64,000 bases of DNA from an uncultured Oceanisphaera sp. (GCF_947495715.1 NZ_CANLZU010000004.1:62001-126000); one strand, 5' to 3'. Positions 1-8,643 are shown, counted from the stretch's first letter. A program made the numbers and translations. The notes: generated from the sequence alone by a model not told the origin.

Positions 1-893
1 CTGGCCACTATGGTGAAGGTGGCGATGGCCAGGGTGCCGCCCTTGATGGCGGCATAGTCCTGCAGCGAGATACTGGTAACCAGCCAACGGCCCAGACCGG
101 GCCAGTCGAACACGATTTCGGTCATGATGGCCGAGGTCAGCACGGTCCCGAATTGCAACCCCAGGGTGGGAATGGCCATGGGAAAGGCGTTGCGCAGGCC
201 GTGGCGCAGTATGACCTGGGTTTCGCTCAGTCCCTTGGTGAGGGCGGCGCGAATATAGTTTTGCTTGAGTACTTCCAGCAGGGCACTGCGGATCTGGCGA
301 ATCACTTCGGTGGTGGGCACGATGGCCAGCACCAGCGCCGGCAGTATCAGATGGCGAAGGGCATCGAGAAAGGCGGGCCAGCGATACTGACTGTCGGTGA
401 GCAGGGTATCTATGGTCATGATACCGGTTATCTGTTTCACCTCGTACAGCAGGCTGAGCTGACCCGATACCGGCAACCAGCCCAGGTTGAGCGAGAAGAA
501 CATCACCAGTAACAGACCCAACCAGAACACAGGTACCGAGTAGCCGATGAGGGTGCCGGTGAGGATCAGGGTGTCTTGCCAGCGGCCCTGACGCAGGGCG
601 GCCAGAGTGCCAATGGGGACCCCTACCAGCATTGACAAGGTAAAGGCGGCCAGGCACAGCTCCAGGGTGGCGGGAAAATACTGGCCAAGCGCTCCCAGCA
701 CCGGCAGACCGGTGGCGCTGGAAATACCGAAGTCGCCGGCCAGCAGCAGTTGCATAAAGGCCAGGTAACCGGGCCAGAAGTCGTTCGGCTCTTCGATCAT
801 GACCTGAAACTCCAGCACATAGGCCACCAGAGTCAGCATCAAGAGGGTGGTCAGCAGCAGGCCGAGGCGCCGTAACAGATAACGCAGCATCAT
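1..893 (-). CDS. sapB: SapB-type peptide ABC transporter permease (partial)
   Basis: Inner-membrane permease of the Sap (antimicrobial-peptide sensitivity / putrescine-linked) ABC transporter, DppB/OppB fold. Reading the minus strand from 893 gives a protein starting MMLRYLLRRL, followed by hydrophobic helices and conserved stretches such as FPATLELC, GWLPVSG, LLYEVK.ITG, APTTEVIR-like VPTTEVIRQ and WPGLGRWL, which resemble enterobacterial SapB closely. The start codon overlaps the sapA stop (TAATG), so the two genes are translationally coupled; a second in-frame ATG at 890 is equally possible. The reading frame runs off the left window edge, so the C-terminus (the last transmembrane part) and the expected sapC, sapD and sapF are not seen. 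Confidence 0.9.
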   Translation of the reverse strand, partial: MMLRYLLRRLGLLLTTLLMLTLVAYVLEFQVMIEEPNDFWPGYLAFMQLLLAGDFGISSATGLPVLGALGQYFPATLELCLAAFTLSMLVGVPIGTLAALRQGRWQDTLILTGTLIGYSVPVFWLGLLLVMFFSLNLGWLPVSGQLSLLYEVKQITGIMTIDTLLTDSQYRWPAFLDALRHLILPALVLAIVPTTEVIRQIRSALLEVLKQNYIRAALTKGLSETQVILRHGLRNAFPMAIPTLGLQFGTVLTSAIMTEIVFDWPGLGRWLVTSISLQDYAAIKGGTLAIATFTIVA

Positions 894-2494
894 TACTCCT
901 TGTAGGCCCGATGAAAGGCAACGCTGCTATAGGGGAGCAGGCGCAGTCCCTTGACTTCTTTACGGAAGGCCTGCAGCCGCTGGCTGTGCACCAGCGGTAT
1001 CACCGCCATGTCCTGATAGGCCAGCTGTTGCGCCTGCTGATAATAGCCGATACGGCGGGTCAGCTGCGGTTCGGTCAGTGCCAGCTCCAGTTGTTGTTCA
1101 AACAGCGGGTGACACCAGCGGCTGGCGTTGGTGCCGGCGGCAATGGCCTGGCAGCTGAGCAGGTTACGCAGCATGTTATCCGGATCCGGGGTGTCGGCGG
1201 ACCAACCGGTCAGCACCGCATCCTGATTTCCTGCCAGCAGCTCGCGGCGCAGTATCTGTTGTTCCAGGCTGAGCAGCTTGACCCGAATTCCCAGCTCGGC
1301 CAGTCGGCGCTGGATCAGCTGGCCGGTTTTCAGGCTGTCCGGGTTGTAGGTGCGCGCCCCGGAAGGCACCAGCAGGGTCATGTCGAAGCCGTTGCTCAGA
1401 CCGGCCTGCGTGAGCAGCCAGCGGGCCCGGCTCTGATCCGGCTGCGGCATCAGCAGCTTGGCATCATGGCCCCAGGACACCGGCGGCAGCAACGACTCGG
1501 CCAGCGCACCGATATCGAAGTATACCGCCTGCAGAATATCCGTTCTGCTCAGCGCCAGGCTCAGGGCCTTGCGCACCCGGATATCATCGAAGGGCGCTTT
1601 CTGGGTATTGAGCGCCAGTACCGCCACGTTCATGCCGGTGGCGTAGCTCAGCGCCAGCTCGGGGTGCTGTTTAATCACCGACAGCTGACTGGTGGCCGGA
1701 TGGGCCATGACATCGCATTCACCGGTCAGCAGTTTGGCCAGCCGCTTGGACGAGGTCGGTGTAATGTCGAACACCAGTTGCGCCAGCCGGGCGCTGCCGC
1801 GCCAGTAGTCGGGATGGCGATGGTAGCGGATAAACTCGTCGGGTCGGTACAGCTTCAGCATAAAGGGCCCGGTACCGACCGGTTGTTGATCGATTCGTTC
1901 GGGATGGCCGGCGGCCAGCAATTGTGCCCCGTATTCAGCCGACAGTATCACCGCATAGTCGGTGGCCAGGTTGGTCAGAAAGGAGGCGTTGGGGCGACTG
2001 AGCACAAATTCCACTTCGTGTTCGCTCAAGGCCCGTACCTCGCGAACCAGCTCCGGCCAGCCGATGCTGTCGAAAAAGGGGTAACGGCCCCCGCTGACCG
2101 CATGATAGGGGTGTTGCGGGTCAATCAGGCGGGAAAAGGTAAAGACCACGTCGTCGGCGGTCAGTGGTCGGCCGGGGCTGAACCAGCCGGTGTGATGAAA
2201 AGTCACGTCGGGGCGCAGGGTAAAACGATAGCGCAAGCCATCGTCGCTGCGTTCCCATTCGGTGGCAAGCGCCGGTATCGGGTACTGGCTGTCCGGGGTG
2301 ATATCCAGCAGCCGGTCATACAGCTGATGGGCGGTGGCGTCCAGGGTTTCGGTGGAGGTAACCAGTTGCGGATTAAAGGTGAGCGGCGTCCCTTCTATGC
2401 AATAGAGCAGACTTTCCTGTGCCAGTTGTCGGTTGCCGCCATCACAGCCTGCCAGTAGCAGGGTAGTCAGCAGGCTCCAGAGCCATAAACGCAT
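893..2494 (-). CDS. sapA: SapA-type peptide-binding protein, predicted lipoprotein
   Basis: Substrate-binding component of the Sap ABC transporter, SBP family 5 (OppA/DppA-like), 533 residues. The N-terminus is a short signal peptide ending in LLLAGC, a lipobox with Cys17, so the mature protein should be anchored to the membrane. The body carries family hallmarks: FTLRPDVTFH, TADDVVFTF, QPVGTGPFML, LLTGECDVMA and GMNVAVLALNT. It begins 2 bases after the pspF stop and its stop overlaps the sapB start, so pspF-sapA-sapB are probably one transcript. The assignment to SapA rather than another oligopeptide-binding protein rests on residue similarity and on the sapB neighbour. Enterobacterial SapA, as I recall it, has an ordinary cleaved signal peptide and no lipobox. 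Confidence 0.88.
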   Translation of the reverse strand: MRLWLWSLLTTLLLAGCDGGNRQLAQESLLYCIEGTPLTFNPQLVTSTETLDATAHQLYDRLLDITPDSQYPIPALATEWERSDDGLRYRFTLRPDVTFHHTGWFSPGRPLTADDVVFTFSRLIDPQHPYHAVSGGRYPFFDSIGWPELVREVRALSEHEVEFVLSRPNASFLTNLATDYAVILSAEYGAQLLAAGHPERIDQQPVGTGPFMLKLYRPDEFIRYHRHPDYWRGSARLAQLVFDITPTSSKRLAKLLTGECDVMAHPATSQLSVIKQHPELALSYATGMNVAVLALNTQKAPFDDIRVRKALSLALSRTDILQAVYFDIGALAESLLPPVSWGHDAKLLMPQPDQSRARWLLTQAGLSNGFDMTLLVPSGARTYNPDSLKTGQLIQRRLAELGIRVKLLSLEQQILRRELLAGNQDAVLTGWSADTPDPDNMLRNLLSCQAIAAGTNASRWCHPLFEQQLELALTEPQLTRRIGYYQQAQQLAYQDMAVIPLVHSQRLQAFRKEVKGLRLLPYSSVAFHRAYKE

Positions 2495-2496
2495 GC

Positions 2497-3498
2497 TTAA
2501 TCCTTGAGGTCTTCCTGCTCGCCTACCGGCAGCAGGGAAGCATATTTACGCAGCAAGCCACGCAGCTGATGATAACTCAGGCCCAGCAGCTCGGCGGCCT
2601 GGCGCTGATGATAACGGGCCTGCTCCAGGGCGAGCGTGAGCAGCCTGACTTCTTCCCGGGCCAGATGCGCCTTGAGATCGAGCGGTAGCCGGGTCTCGGC
2701 ACTGCTCGGGGTCGGCATGGTCGGGCGCCAGGGCGAGGCAAAGGGATCCAGATACAAGTCGCTCAGCGCTACCTCCGGCCGGCCATGATGATACAGGCTG
2801 CGCTCAATCACGTTCTTGAGCTCCCGCACATTGCCCGGCCAGGGATGGGCCAGCAGTTGCCGGCGCACCGGGGGGCTGAAGCCGGCAAACAGCGGCCAGC
2901 CCAGTTCCATGCACAGGGTCACGGCAAAATGCTCGGCCAGGCGTAGAATATCGTCATCCCGGGCTCGCAGGGGCGGCAATGTAACCACATCGAAGGCCAG
3001 TCTATCAAGCAGATCGGCGCGAAAATCCCCCTTTTGCGAAAGCCCGGGCAGATCCTGATTGGTGGCACACACCAGCCGGACATCGACCGAGACGGACTGA
3101 CTGCCGCCGACCCGCTCGAATTCACCGTATTCGATCACCCGAAGCAGCTTTTCCTGCACCCGCGGGCTGGTGCTGGCCAGCTCGTCCAGAAACAGGGTGC
3201 CGCCATCGGCGCGCTCGAAGCGGCCCTGATGGCGTTTCTGGGCGCCGGTAAAGGCGCCGGCCTCGTGGCCGAACAACTCGCTTTCCAGCAGCGTCTCGGC
3301 GAGGGTGGCGCAATTGAGAGAGATAAAGGGTTGCTGCCAGCGGGGCGACAGATAATGCAGCCGGTGGGCGATCAGCTCCTTGCCGGTGCCGCGCTCGCCC
3401 ACCACCAGTATCGGCTTGTTCAGCGGCGCCAGCAGCGACACCTGCTCCAGTATCGAAAGCAGGGCATTGGACTGGCCAATCAGCTCATTGTCGGTCAT
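2497..3498 (-). CDS. pspF: Psp operon transcriptional activator PspF
   Basis: Sigma-54 enhancer-binding protein of 333 residues that activates the divergent psp operon. It has no N-terminal receiver or sensor domain, as expected for PspF: the AAA+ domain begins almost at once (QSNALLSILEQV). Visible motifs are Walker A GERGTGKE, the sigma-54 contact loop ESELFGHEAGAFTGA, Walker B GGTLFLDEL and a C-terminal Fis-type helix-turn-helix (QRQAAELLGLSYHQLRGLL). Start ATG at 3498 sits 213 bases from the divergent pspA start. In the family PspA binds PspF and holds it inactive until membrane stress. sapA follows directly, placing the Sap transporter under the same promoter. Confidence 0.95.
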   Translation of the reverse strand: MTDNELIGQSNALLSILEQVSLLAPLNKPILVVGERGTGKELIAHRLHYLSPRWQQPFISLNCATLAETLLESELFGHEAGAFTGAQKRHQGRFERADGGTLFLDELASTSPRVQEKLLRVIEYGEFERVGGSQSVSVDVRLVCATNQDLPGLSQKGDFRADLLDRLAFDVVTLPPLRARDDDILRLAEHFAVTLCMELGWPLFAGFSPPVRRQLLAHPWPGNVRELKNVIERSLYHHGRPEVALSDLYLDPFASPWRPTMPTPSSAETRLPLDLKAHLAREEVRLLTLALEQARYHQRQAAELLGLSYHQLRGLLRKYASLLPVGEQEDLKD

Positions 3499-3533
3499 GG
3501 CACACCAGAGTGGCGAAATTTGCTAGATGATAG

Positions 3534-3561
3534 CGTTATTCGCCGATATCGGCCAATAACG
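3534..3561. promoter_or_regulatory. 28-bp palindrome, candidate PspF enhancer (UAS)
   Basis: Near-perfect palindrome: outer arms CGTTATT/AATAACG, centre CCGATATCGG, one mismatched pair. It lies between divergent pspF and pspA, centred about 75 bases upstream of the -24 element, i.e. in the zone where PspF enhancer sites are known in enterobacteria. It is close to the pspF start, so it could also mediate pspF autoregulation. Confidence 0.6.
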
Positions 3562-3620
3562 AATGGGGTCTCTCCACAACTTTTATTTATATTTCAAATG
3601 ATTAGTGAGTTCTGTCTCAT

Positions 3621-3636
3621 TGGCACATAACTTGTT
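3621..3636 (+). promoter_or_regulatory. Sigma-54 (-24/-12) promoter of pspABC
   Basis: TGGCAC, five bases, then TTGTT: matches the sigma-54 consensus TGGCAC-N5-TTGCW except GT for GC in the -12 element. Located 75-90 bases before pspA and downstream of the palindrome at 3534-3561. Confidence 0.8.
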
Positions 3637-3710
3637 ATGTAAAAAGGAGAAGGGCAAGGCCAGTCAATAGACGTCCTGCCTTAACACCGGTATCAGAGGA
3701 GACAAACACC

Positions 3711-4376
3711 ATGAGCATCTTTTCCCGACTGGCGGACATCATCAACGCCAATCTCAACTCCCTGCTGGACAAGGCCGAAGATCCGGCCAAGATGGTACGG
3801 TTGATCATTCAGGAAATGGAAGACGAGCTGGTGCGCGAGCGCTCCAACCTGGCCCGTTTTCTGGCCGAGAAAAAAGACGTATTGCGCCAGATTGAACGTC
3901 ACCGCGAGCGGGTAAGCGAATGGCAGGGCAAGGCCGAGCTGGCCCTGAGCCGCGAGCGTGACGATCTGGCTCGGGCCGCGCTGCTGGAAAAAAGCAAGCA
4001 GAGCGAGCTGCTCAAGGCGCTGGAGCATGAGCACGAAGCGGTGGCCGAAGGTATCGACAAGCTGTCGGAGGCCATCGGCGCGCTGGAAGCCAAGCTGGTT
4101 GACGCCCGCTCTCGCCAGCAGGCGATGCAGTTGCGCGAGCGCAGCGCCCAGAGCCGCATCAAGGTGCAGGAGCGGGTACGCCACAGCGAAACTTCCTCGT
4201 CGGTCGACAAGTTCGATCGCATGGAGCGTAAAATAGACGAGCTGGAAGCGCGGGCGGATCTGTACAGCCAGAGCAAGGGACTTGAACAGTCGTTTGCCGA
4301 ACTGGAGGTGGATGACGCCATCAACCGTGAGCTGGACAAGCTGAAAGCCAACATGAACAAGAGTGAGGAACGCTGA
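3711..4376 (+). CDS. pspA: Phage shock protein A
   Basis: PspA/IM30 (ESCRT-III-like) peripheral membrane protein of 221 residues, the usual length. It both represses PspF and, when induced, oligomerises on damaged inner membrane to preserve the proton motive force. The N-terminus (MSIFSRLADIINANLNSLLD) is the membrane-binding amphipathic helix; the rest is long alpha-helical coiled coil rich in E, K, R and Q, with the family stretch DPAKMVRLIIQEME near residues 24-37. A clear ribosome-binding site (AGAGGAGA) precedes the ATG. First gene of the sigma-54-driven operon; stop codon overlaps the pspB start. Confidence 0.97.
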   Translation: MSIFSRLADIINANLNSLLDKAEDPAKMVRLIIQEMEDELVRERSNLARFLAEKKDVLRQIERHRERVSEWQGKAELALSRERDDLARAALLEKSKQSELLKALEHEHEAVAEGIDKLSEAIGALEAKLVDARSRQQAMQLRERSAQSRIKVQERVRHSETSSSVDKFDRMERKIDELEARADLYSQSKGLEQSFAELEVDDAINRELDKLKANMNKSEER

Positions 4377-4609
4377 TGTCGGAGCTGGCCTGGGCCCTGG
4401 TGGCCCCCTTGAATATCTTTCTGTTTCTGGTGGTGCCCATCTGGCTGGTGCTGCATTATCGCAGCAAGCGCCGGCTCGATGAAGGGCTGGACGAGACCGC
4501 CCGTCAACGCCTGGAGCAGAGTCTGACTCAGGCGGAACAACTGGCCGAACGGGTCACCACCCTCGAACGGCTGCTGGATCAGGAGGTACCCGGATGGCGT
4601 CAACCTTGA
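4376..4609 (+). CDS. pspB: Phage shock protein B
   Basis: Inner-membrane stress-sensing partner of PspC, 77 residues (family about 75). One N-terminal transmembrane helix (roughly residues 9-26, NIFLFLVVPIWLVLHY), followed by a cytoplasmic helical segment (QRLEQSLTQAEQLAERVTTLE) predicted to form a coiled coil. With PspC it relieves PspA inhibition of PspF. Starts on the last base of the pspA stop and overlaps pspC by 16 bases. Confidence 0.93.
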   Translation: MSELAWALVAPLNIFLFLVVPIWLVLHYRSKRRLDEGLDETARQRLEQSLTQAEQLAERVTTLERLLDQEVPGWRQP

Positions 4610-4983
4610 TAAATCTGTATCGCGACAAACGCAACGGCAAGCTCGGCGGCGTCTGTGCCGGCATTGCCCGCAAGGCCGAGGTCGAGCCCTGGCTGGTGCG
4701 GGTGCTGGCGCTGACCGGTCTGGTGTTTGCCAGTTTTCTGACCTTTGTGCTTTATATCGCCGCCTGGCTGTTGCTGGAAGACCGACCGGAGGCAGAAGAG
4801 GCGGAGCGGTCTCATGTTAAAACCGCCGGCTGGCAGTCGGGCCTGTCGCCGCAAGAGGCGCTGACCCGGCTGGACAGCCGTTTGCAGCAGCTCAATGGCC
4901 GGGTGGTGAAAATGGAACAGCTGCTGACCTCGCGGGAGTTTCGACTGCGACGGGAGTTCAACGATTTGAGTAAAAACAAATGA
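4594..4983 (+). CDS. pspC: Phage shock protein C
   Basis: PspC-domain membrane sensor, 129 residues. The conserved domain is at the N-terminus: LYRDKRNGKLGGVCAGIAR, then VEPWLVRVLAL and a hydrophobic helix (residues about 45-65). The C-terminal half is cytoplasmic or periplasmic coiled coil (LTRLDSRLQQLNGRVVKMEQLL). Start chosen at ATG 4594 because AGGAGG lies 7 bases upstream, inside pspB. Its stop overlaps the ycjX start (ATGA). Confidence 0.93.
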   Translation: MASTLINLYRDKRNGKLGGVCAGIARKAEVEPWLVRVLALTGLVFASFLTFVLYIAAWLLLEDRPEAEEAERSHVKTAGWQSGLSPQEALTRLDSRLQQLNGRVVKMEQLLTSREFRLRREFNDLSKNK

Positions 4984-6398
4984 GCAAGACGCCACTGGAT
5001 CAGTGGCGCCATTCTCAATGGCGAAACAAGGCCGGCGCCTGGGTGCAGCGGGGGCTGGATCAACGCATCAGGCTGGCGGTGACCGGGCTGAGTCGCAGCG
5101 GTAAAACCGCCTTTATCACCAGTCTGGTCAACCAGCTGGAACATGCCGGGCTCGATGCCCGGCTACCGCACTGGCCCCCGGCGGCGGAAGGGCGTCTGCT
5201 CGGCATTCAGCGGGTGCCCAGCCGACATCATCATGTGCCGGCCTTCGGTTACGAGGCGGCGTTGAATCAGTTGTCGGCCACGCCGCCCTGCTGGCCCGAG
5301 CCGACCCGGGGCATCAGCGAAATCACCCTCGCCATTCGCTATCGGCCCAAAAACCGGCTCAAGCGCAGGCTGCAGGACACCGCCACCCTCTATCTGGAAA
5401 TTGTCGATTATCCCGGCGAATGGCTGCTGGACCTGCCGCTGCTGGGCATGAGCTATGCCCAGTGGAGCGAGCAACAGCGTCAGCTGCTGCAGACCCCGGC
5501 GCTGGCCGGGCTGGCCACGCCCTGGTTGCAGGCCGGAGCAAAACTGGCTGCCGACAGCCCGGTCGACGATGGCAAACTGGCACCGCTGGCGGCGGCTTAC
5601 ACCCAATGGCTGCACGACATCAAGCGCGAATGCGGCGCCTACCTGGTGCAACCGGGGCGCTTTATTCTGCCCGGCGAATACCGGGATGCCCCCATGCTGC
5701 AGTTTGTACCCTGGGTATGGGACGAGGTGCCGGTCGGGCTGAATGACAGCCACCATTACGGCATGATGGCCGCGCGTTTCGAGCACTATAAAAAGCACCT
5801 GGTGCAGGGGTTTTACAAGGACTTCTTCGCCGGCTTCGACCGGCAGATAGTGCTGGTGGACTGCCTGACGCCGTTGAATCGCGGCCCCGACAGCTTTGCC
5901 GACCTGCGCCGGGCGCTGGACGCCATACTGCAGAGCTTCGACTACGGCAAAAGCGGCTGGTGGCAGCGACTGTTTGCCCCGCGCATCGACAAGCTGCTGT
6001 TTGCCGCCACCAAGGCCGATCATCTGACCCCGGATCAGCACGGTCGGCTGGCGACCCTGCTCGGTACCCTGGTGCGGGGCGGGCATCGCCACGCCCGCTT
6101 GTCCGGCATCGACATTCATACCCTGGCGCTGGCGGCGATTCGCGCCACCAGCAGCGGCCAGGTCAGCCACCAAGGCGAGACCATACCGGCGCTGCAGGGC
6201 CGGCGGCTGGACAATCTGGACGCGGTGGCGCTGTATCCGGGCGAGGTGCCCGAGTCGTTACCCGATGCCACTTTCTGGCAGCAGCAGGGCTTCGATTTTA
6301 CCGAATTCGCCCCGCCCGAATGGCAGCCGGAACAACCGCTGCCGCATTTGCGTCTGGATCAGGCGCTGGCGTTTCTGTTGGGAGACAAGTTATCGTGA
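4980..6398 (+). CDS. ycjX: YcjX-family stress-associated GTP-binding protein
   Basis: DUF463 family P-loop protein, 472 residues, coexpressed with psp genes in many gammaproteobacteria; its role is not established. The nucleotide-binding motif GLSRSGKTAFITSLVN is at about residues 37-52, and the family stretches LEIVDYPGEWLLDLPLL and FAATKADHLTPDQH (NKxD-like) are visible. ATG overlaps the pspC stop by 4 bases and its own stop overlaps ycjF, so it is translationally coupled in the psp operon. The E. coli homologue is part of the PspF regulon, which fits the position here. Confidence 0.92.
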   Translation: MSKTPLDQWRHSQWRNKAGAWVQRGLDQRIRLAVTGLSRSGKTAFITSLVNQLEHAGLDARLPHWPPAAEGRLLGIQRVPSRHHHVPAFGYEAALNQLSATPPCWPEPTRGISEITLAIRYRPKNRLKRRLQDTATLYLEIVDYPGEWLLDLPLLGMSYAQWSEQQRQLLQTPALAGLATPWLQAGAKLAADSPVDDGKLAPLAAAYTQWLHDIKRECGAYLVQPGRFILPGEYRDAPMLQFVPWVWDEVPVGLNDSHHYGMMAARFEHYKKHLVQGFYKDFFAGFDRQIVLVDCLTPLNRGPDSFADLRRALDAILQSFDYGKSGWWQRLFAPRIDKLLFAATKADHLTPDQHGRLATLLGTLVRGGHRHARLSGIDIHTLALAAIRATSSGQVSHQGETIPALQGRRLDNLDAVALYPGEVPESLPDATFWQQQGFDFTEFAPPEWQPEQPLPHLRLDQALAFLLGDKLS

Positions 6399-7396
6399 AT
6401 TTGAAAAGCAAGGTGATCCTGGACCAACCCCTGCAACAACCGGAGCCGAAGGCGCTGCGGCCGAGTCAGCCACTGGAGCAGGACGACTTTATCGCCCTGG
6501 ACGAAACCCCGGAGCCGATGCTGGCCGACAGCCTGCGGCCCGGTCGTCGGCACTGGCTGTGGTGGAGCGGCATCGGTCTGTTACTGACCCTGTTACTGGT
6601 ACATTCCGCCCTCGGCCTGTGGCAGACCTGGCAGGATAATCGCCTGCTCGGGGCGGCCTGGAGCCTGGCCATTGCCCTGCTGGCGCTGGCGGCTCTGGGC
6701 CGCTTGTGGCGCGAGCTCAGGCTGCTGCGCACCCTGGATCGGGTATCTCGCCAGCAGGCACGAGCCGAGCAGTTGCTGGCCGAGCAGGGCAGCGGTCGGG
6801 CCCGGGCATTCTGCGAACAGCTGGCCGCCCGCAGTGGCTTGCAGCAGACCGATGCCTTTCAGGCCTGGCAGCAGAGTCTGACCGACCAGGAGCAGGACGC
6901 CGAAGTGCTGACGCTTTACAGCCGGCAGGTGCTGAGCGTACAGGACCGGCAGGCCCGGGCACGGGTATTGAAATGGTCCGGCGAGGCGGCGGTGATGGTG
7001 GCGGCCAGCCCGTTGGCGGCGGTAGACATGCTGCTGGTGCTGTGGCGCAACCTGAAGATGATTGAAGACATCAGCCAGTGCTACGGCATTCGTCTGGGCG
7101 GCCTGAGCCGACTGCGGCTGATCCGCCAGGTGCTGCATCACATGCTTTATGTGGGCGTGTCCGAGGCGGCCATCGACGCCGGTATGGACCTGCTGGGACT
7201 GGAGCTGGCCGGGCGGCTGTCGGCCCGGGCCGGGCAGGGGGTGGGTGCCGGTTTGCTTACCGCTCGACTCGGGCTGCAAACCATGAGCCTGTGTCGTCCC
7301 GTGCCCTGGCAGGGCGACGAGAAAAAACAGCTGGGCGGCATTCGTCGTGCACTGATCGACAAGGTCGCCCGTCTGATGACCAACAGCGGACAATAA
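6395..7396 (+). CDS. ycjF: YcjF / TIGR01620-family inner membrane protein (DUF697)
   Basis: Membrane protein of 333 residues paired with YcjX. The frame is open far upstream inside ycjX, but the GTG at 6395 overlaps the ycjX stop (GTGA) and yields the expected family N-terminus (MNLKSKVILDQPL). Two hydrophobic helices lie at about residues 60-110, and the DUF697 region follows (SPLAAVDMLLVLWRNLKMIEDIS, YGIRLGGLSRLRL). Last recognisable gene of the psp operon. Biochemical function is unknown; a role in membrane stress is inferred from the operon. Confidence 0.9.
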   Translation: MNLKSKVILDQPLQQPEPKALRPSQPLEQDDFIALDETPEPMLADSLRPGRRHWLWWSGIGLLLTLLLVHSALGLWQTWQDNRLLGAAWSLAIALLALAALGRLWRELRLLRTLDRVSRQQARAEQLLAEQGSGRARAFCEQLAARSGLQQTDAFQAWQQSLTDQEQDAEVLTLYSRQVLSVQDRQARARVLKWSGEAAVMVAASPLAAVDMLLVLWRNLKMIEDISQCYGIRLGGLSRLRLIRQVLHHMLYVGVSEAAIDAGMDLLGLELAGRLSARAGQGVGAGLLTARLGLQTMSLCRPVPWQGDEKKQLGGIRRALIDKVARLMTNSGQ

Positions 7397-7522
7397 GGCG
7401 GTACTCATTTAGCCATGCGACAACGACTCAACCCGATACGAGCCCTGTGGTCTGCCTATGGTAGGCTACGGGGTCTATTGACTCTTCATATCACCACACA
7501 AAACGGTACGGTAGACACTACT

Positions 7523-7810
7523 ATGAACTTTAAAGAATTTCACGCCTCACTCAGCCAGCCGACACCGCCGCAGGGGCTGTCCGATGCCCTTACCGCCTTG
7601 TGGCTGGACGCCAATGGCCAGTGGGAGGCGGCGCACGATCAGGTGCGTGATAACAGCGACCAGCCTTCGGCCTGGGTTCATGCCTATCTGCACCATGTAG
7701 AAGGCGTGCTGTGGAATGCCGACTACTGGTACGGCCGCGCCAAGAAAAAGCGCCCGAATTGTACCACCCGGGAAGAATGGCAGCAGATAGCCCAGTCACT
7801 GCTGGATTAA
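7523..7810 (+). CDS. Small conserved-looking protein, unknown function
   Basis: Soluble protein of 95 residues beginning MNFKEFHASLSQ, with no signal peptide, membrane helix or cofactor motif. It is rich in Trp and aromatic residues (ALWLDANGQWEAAH, WNADYWYGRAKKKRP). The frame is open further upstream to 7415, but ATG 7523 leaves a 126-base leader after ycjF and gives the compact, amphipathic product; no strong ribosome-binding site distinguishes the two. I do not recognise a named family. Its coding potential is supported by its amino-acid composition and by filling the gap between ycjF and yebE on the same strand. Confidence 0.65.
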   Translation: MNFKEFHASLSQPTPPQGLSDALTALWLDANGQWEAAHDQVRDNSDQPSAWVHAYLHHVEGVLWNADYWYGRAKKKRPNCTTREEWQQIAQSLLD

Positions 7811-7879
7811 GCGCTTGATACCGCTCCCGGCACAGTTCAAATGACGTCATCTTTAATCCGCAGAATATAAGGAGCTGAT

Positions 7880-8542
7880 ATGAAAGTAGACAAGTTGATT
7901 GGCCAGTTTCTGGGTGGCAATGGCCGCCCGGACAAAGGGAGCGGTTTTGGCAAGGGTGCCGCCACCGGCGGTATTCTCGGGCTGCTGCTTGGCAGCAAGA
8001 AGGGCCGCAGCATGGCCGGTAGCACCATCAAGTATGCGGGGCTGGCCGCCGCCGGCGCCATGGCCTGGAAAGCCTATCAGGGCTGGCAGCAGAACCGAAG
8101 CCCGGCCGAAGCGCGGCCGGTGACCGGGGACGACGTGCAGCAGCTGGATCCGCGCTTTTCGCCGCAGGGTGCGGCCGCCAACGGCGAGTCGTTCCAGATT
8201 TCCTTGATGCGCGCCATGATAGGGGCCGCCAGGGCCGACGGCCACATCGATGCCGCCGAACAGGCGCATATCTTCGAACAGGTCGAACAGATGGGGCTGG
8301 CCGCAGAAGAAAAGGCGATGGTGTTCGATATGCTGTCGGCGCCGGTGTCACTGGCGGACATTTGTGCGTCGGCCAAGGGTACCGAGCAGGCGGCAGAGTT
8401 GTATCTGGCCTCACGGCTGGTGATCGATCCGGATCAGGCGGCGGAGCGAGCTTATCTGGAGGCGCTGGCGCACAGGTTGAATATACCGACCGATTTGGTG
8501 GCGCATCTGGAGCGACAGGTACAGCAGGGAATGGAAGAGTAG
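7880..8542 (+). CDS. yebE: YebE-like TerB-domain inner membrane protein (DUF533)
   Basis: DUF533 protein of 220 residues. A glycine-rich N-terminal region with a hydrophobic stretch (GAATGGILGLLLGS ... YAGLAAAGAMAWKAYQGW, about residues 25-70) is followed by a C-terminal TerB-like helical domain (SLMRAMIGAARADGHIDAAEQ). The family is membrane-associated and envelope-stress-responsive in enterobacteria; the molecular function is unknown. Good ribosome-binding site (AAGGAG) 7 bases before the ATG. Lies downstream of the psp-associated genes and converges on the two tRNA genes. Confidence 0.85.
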   Translation: MKVDKLIGQFLGGNGRPDKGSGFGKGAATGGILGLLLGSKKGRSMAGSTIKYAGLAAAGAMAWKAYQGWQQNRSPAEARPVTGDDVQQLDPRFSPQGAAANGESFQISLMRAMIGAARADGHIDAAEQAHIFEQVEQMGLAAEEKAMVFDMLSAPVSLADICASAKGTEQAAELYLASRLVIDPDQAAERAYLEALAHRLNIPTDLVAHLERQVQQGMEE

Positions 8543-8561
8543 AAAAATACAGCGTATCAAA

Positions 8562-8638
8562 TGGGGTGACCGACGGGGCTCGAACCCGCGACAACCGGAA
8601 TCACAATCCGGGACTCTACCAACTGAGCTACGGTCACC
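8562..8638 (-). tRNA. tRNA-His (GTG anticodon)
   Basis: Reverse complement folds as a standard cloverleaf: D-arm AGCTCAGTTGGTAGAG, anticodon loop TTGTGAT, T-arm GGTTCGAGCC, encoded CCA. Position -1 is G and pairs with C73, the hallmark of tRNA-His. Five bases separate it from tRNA-Arg, so they are co-transcribed. Confidence 0.96.
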
Positions 8639-8643
8639 AAAGA

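Noticed and set aside
153-512. Plus-strand open frame opposite sapB
   Set aside because: Gln/Gly/His-rich shadow of the sapB antisense frame; no ribosome-binding site or family resemblance. The same applies to the many long antisense frames opposite the molybdoenzyme, hyuAB and creatinase genes.
4812-7408. Several long antisense frames over pspC, ycjX and ycjF
   Set aside because: High GC content creates open antisense frames; composition (Arg, Gln, Pro, His) is that of a shadow and the sense genes are clear.
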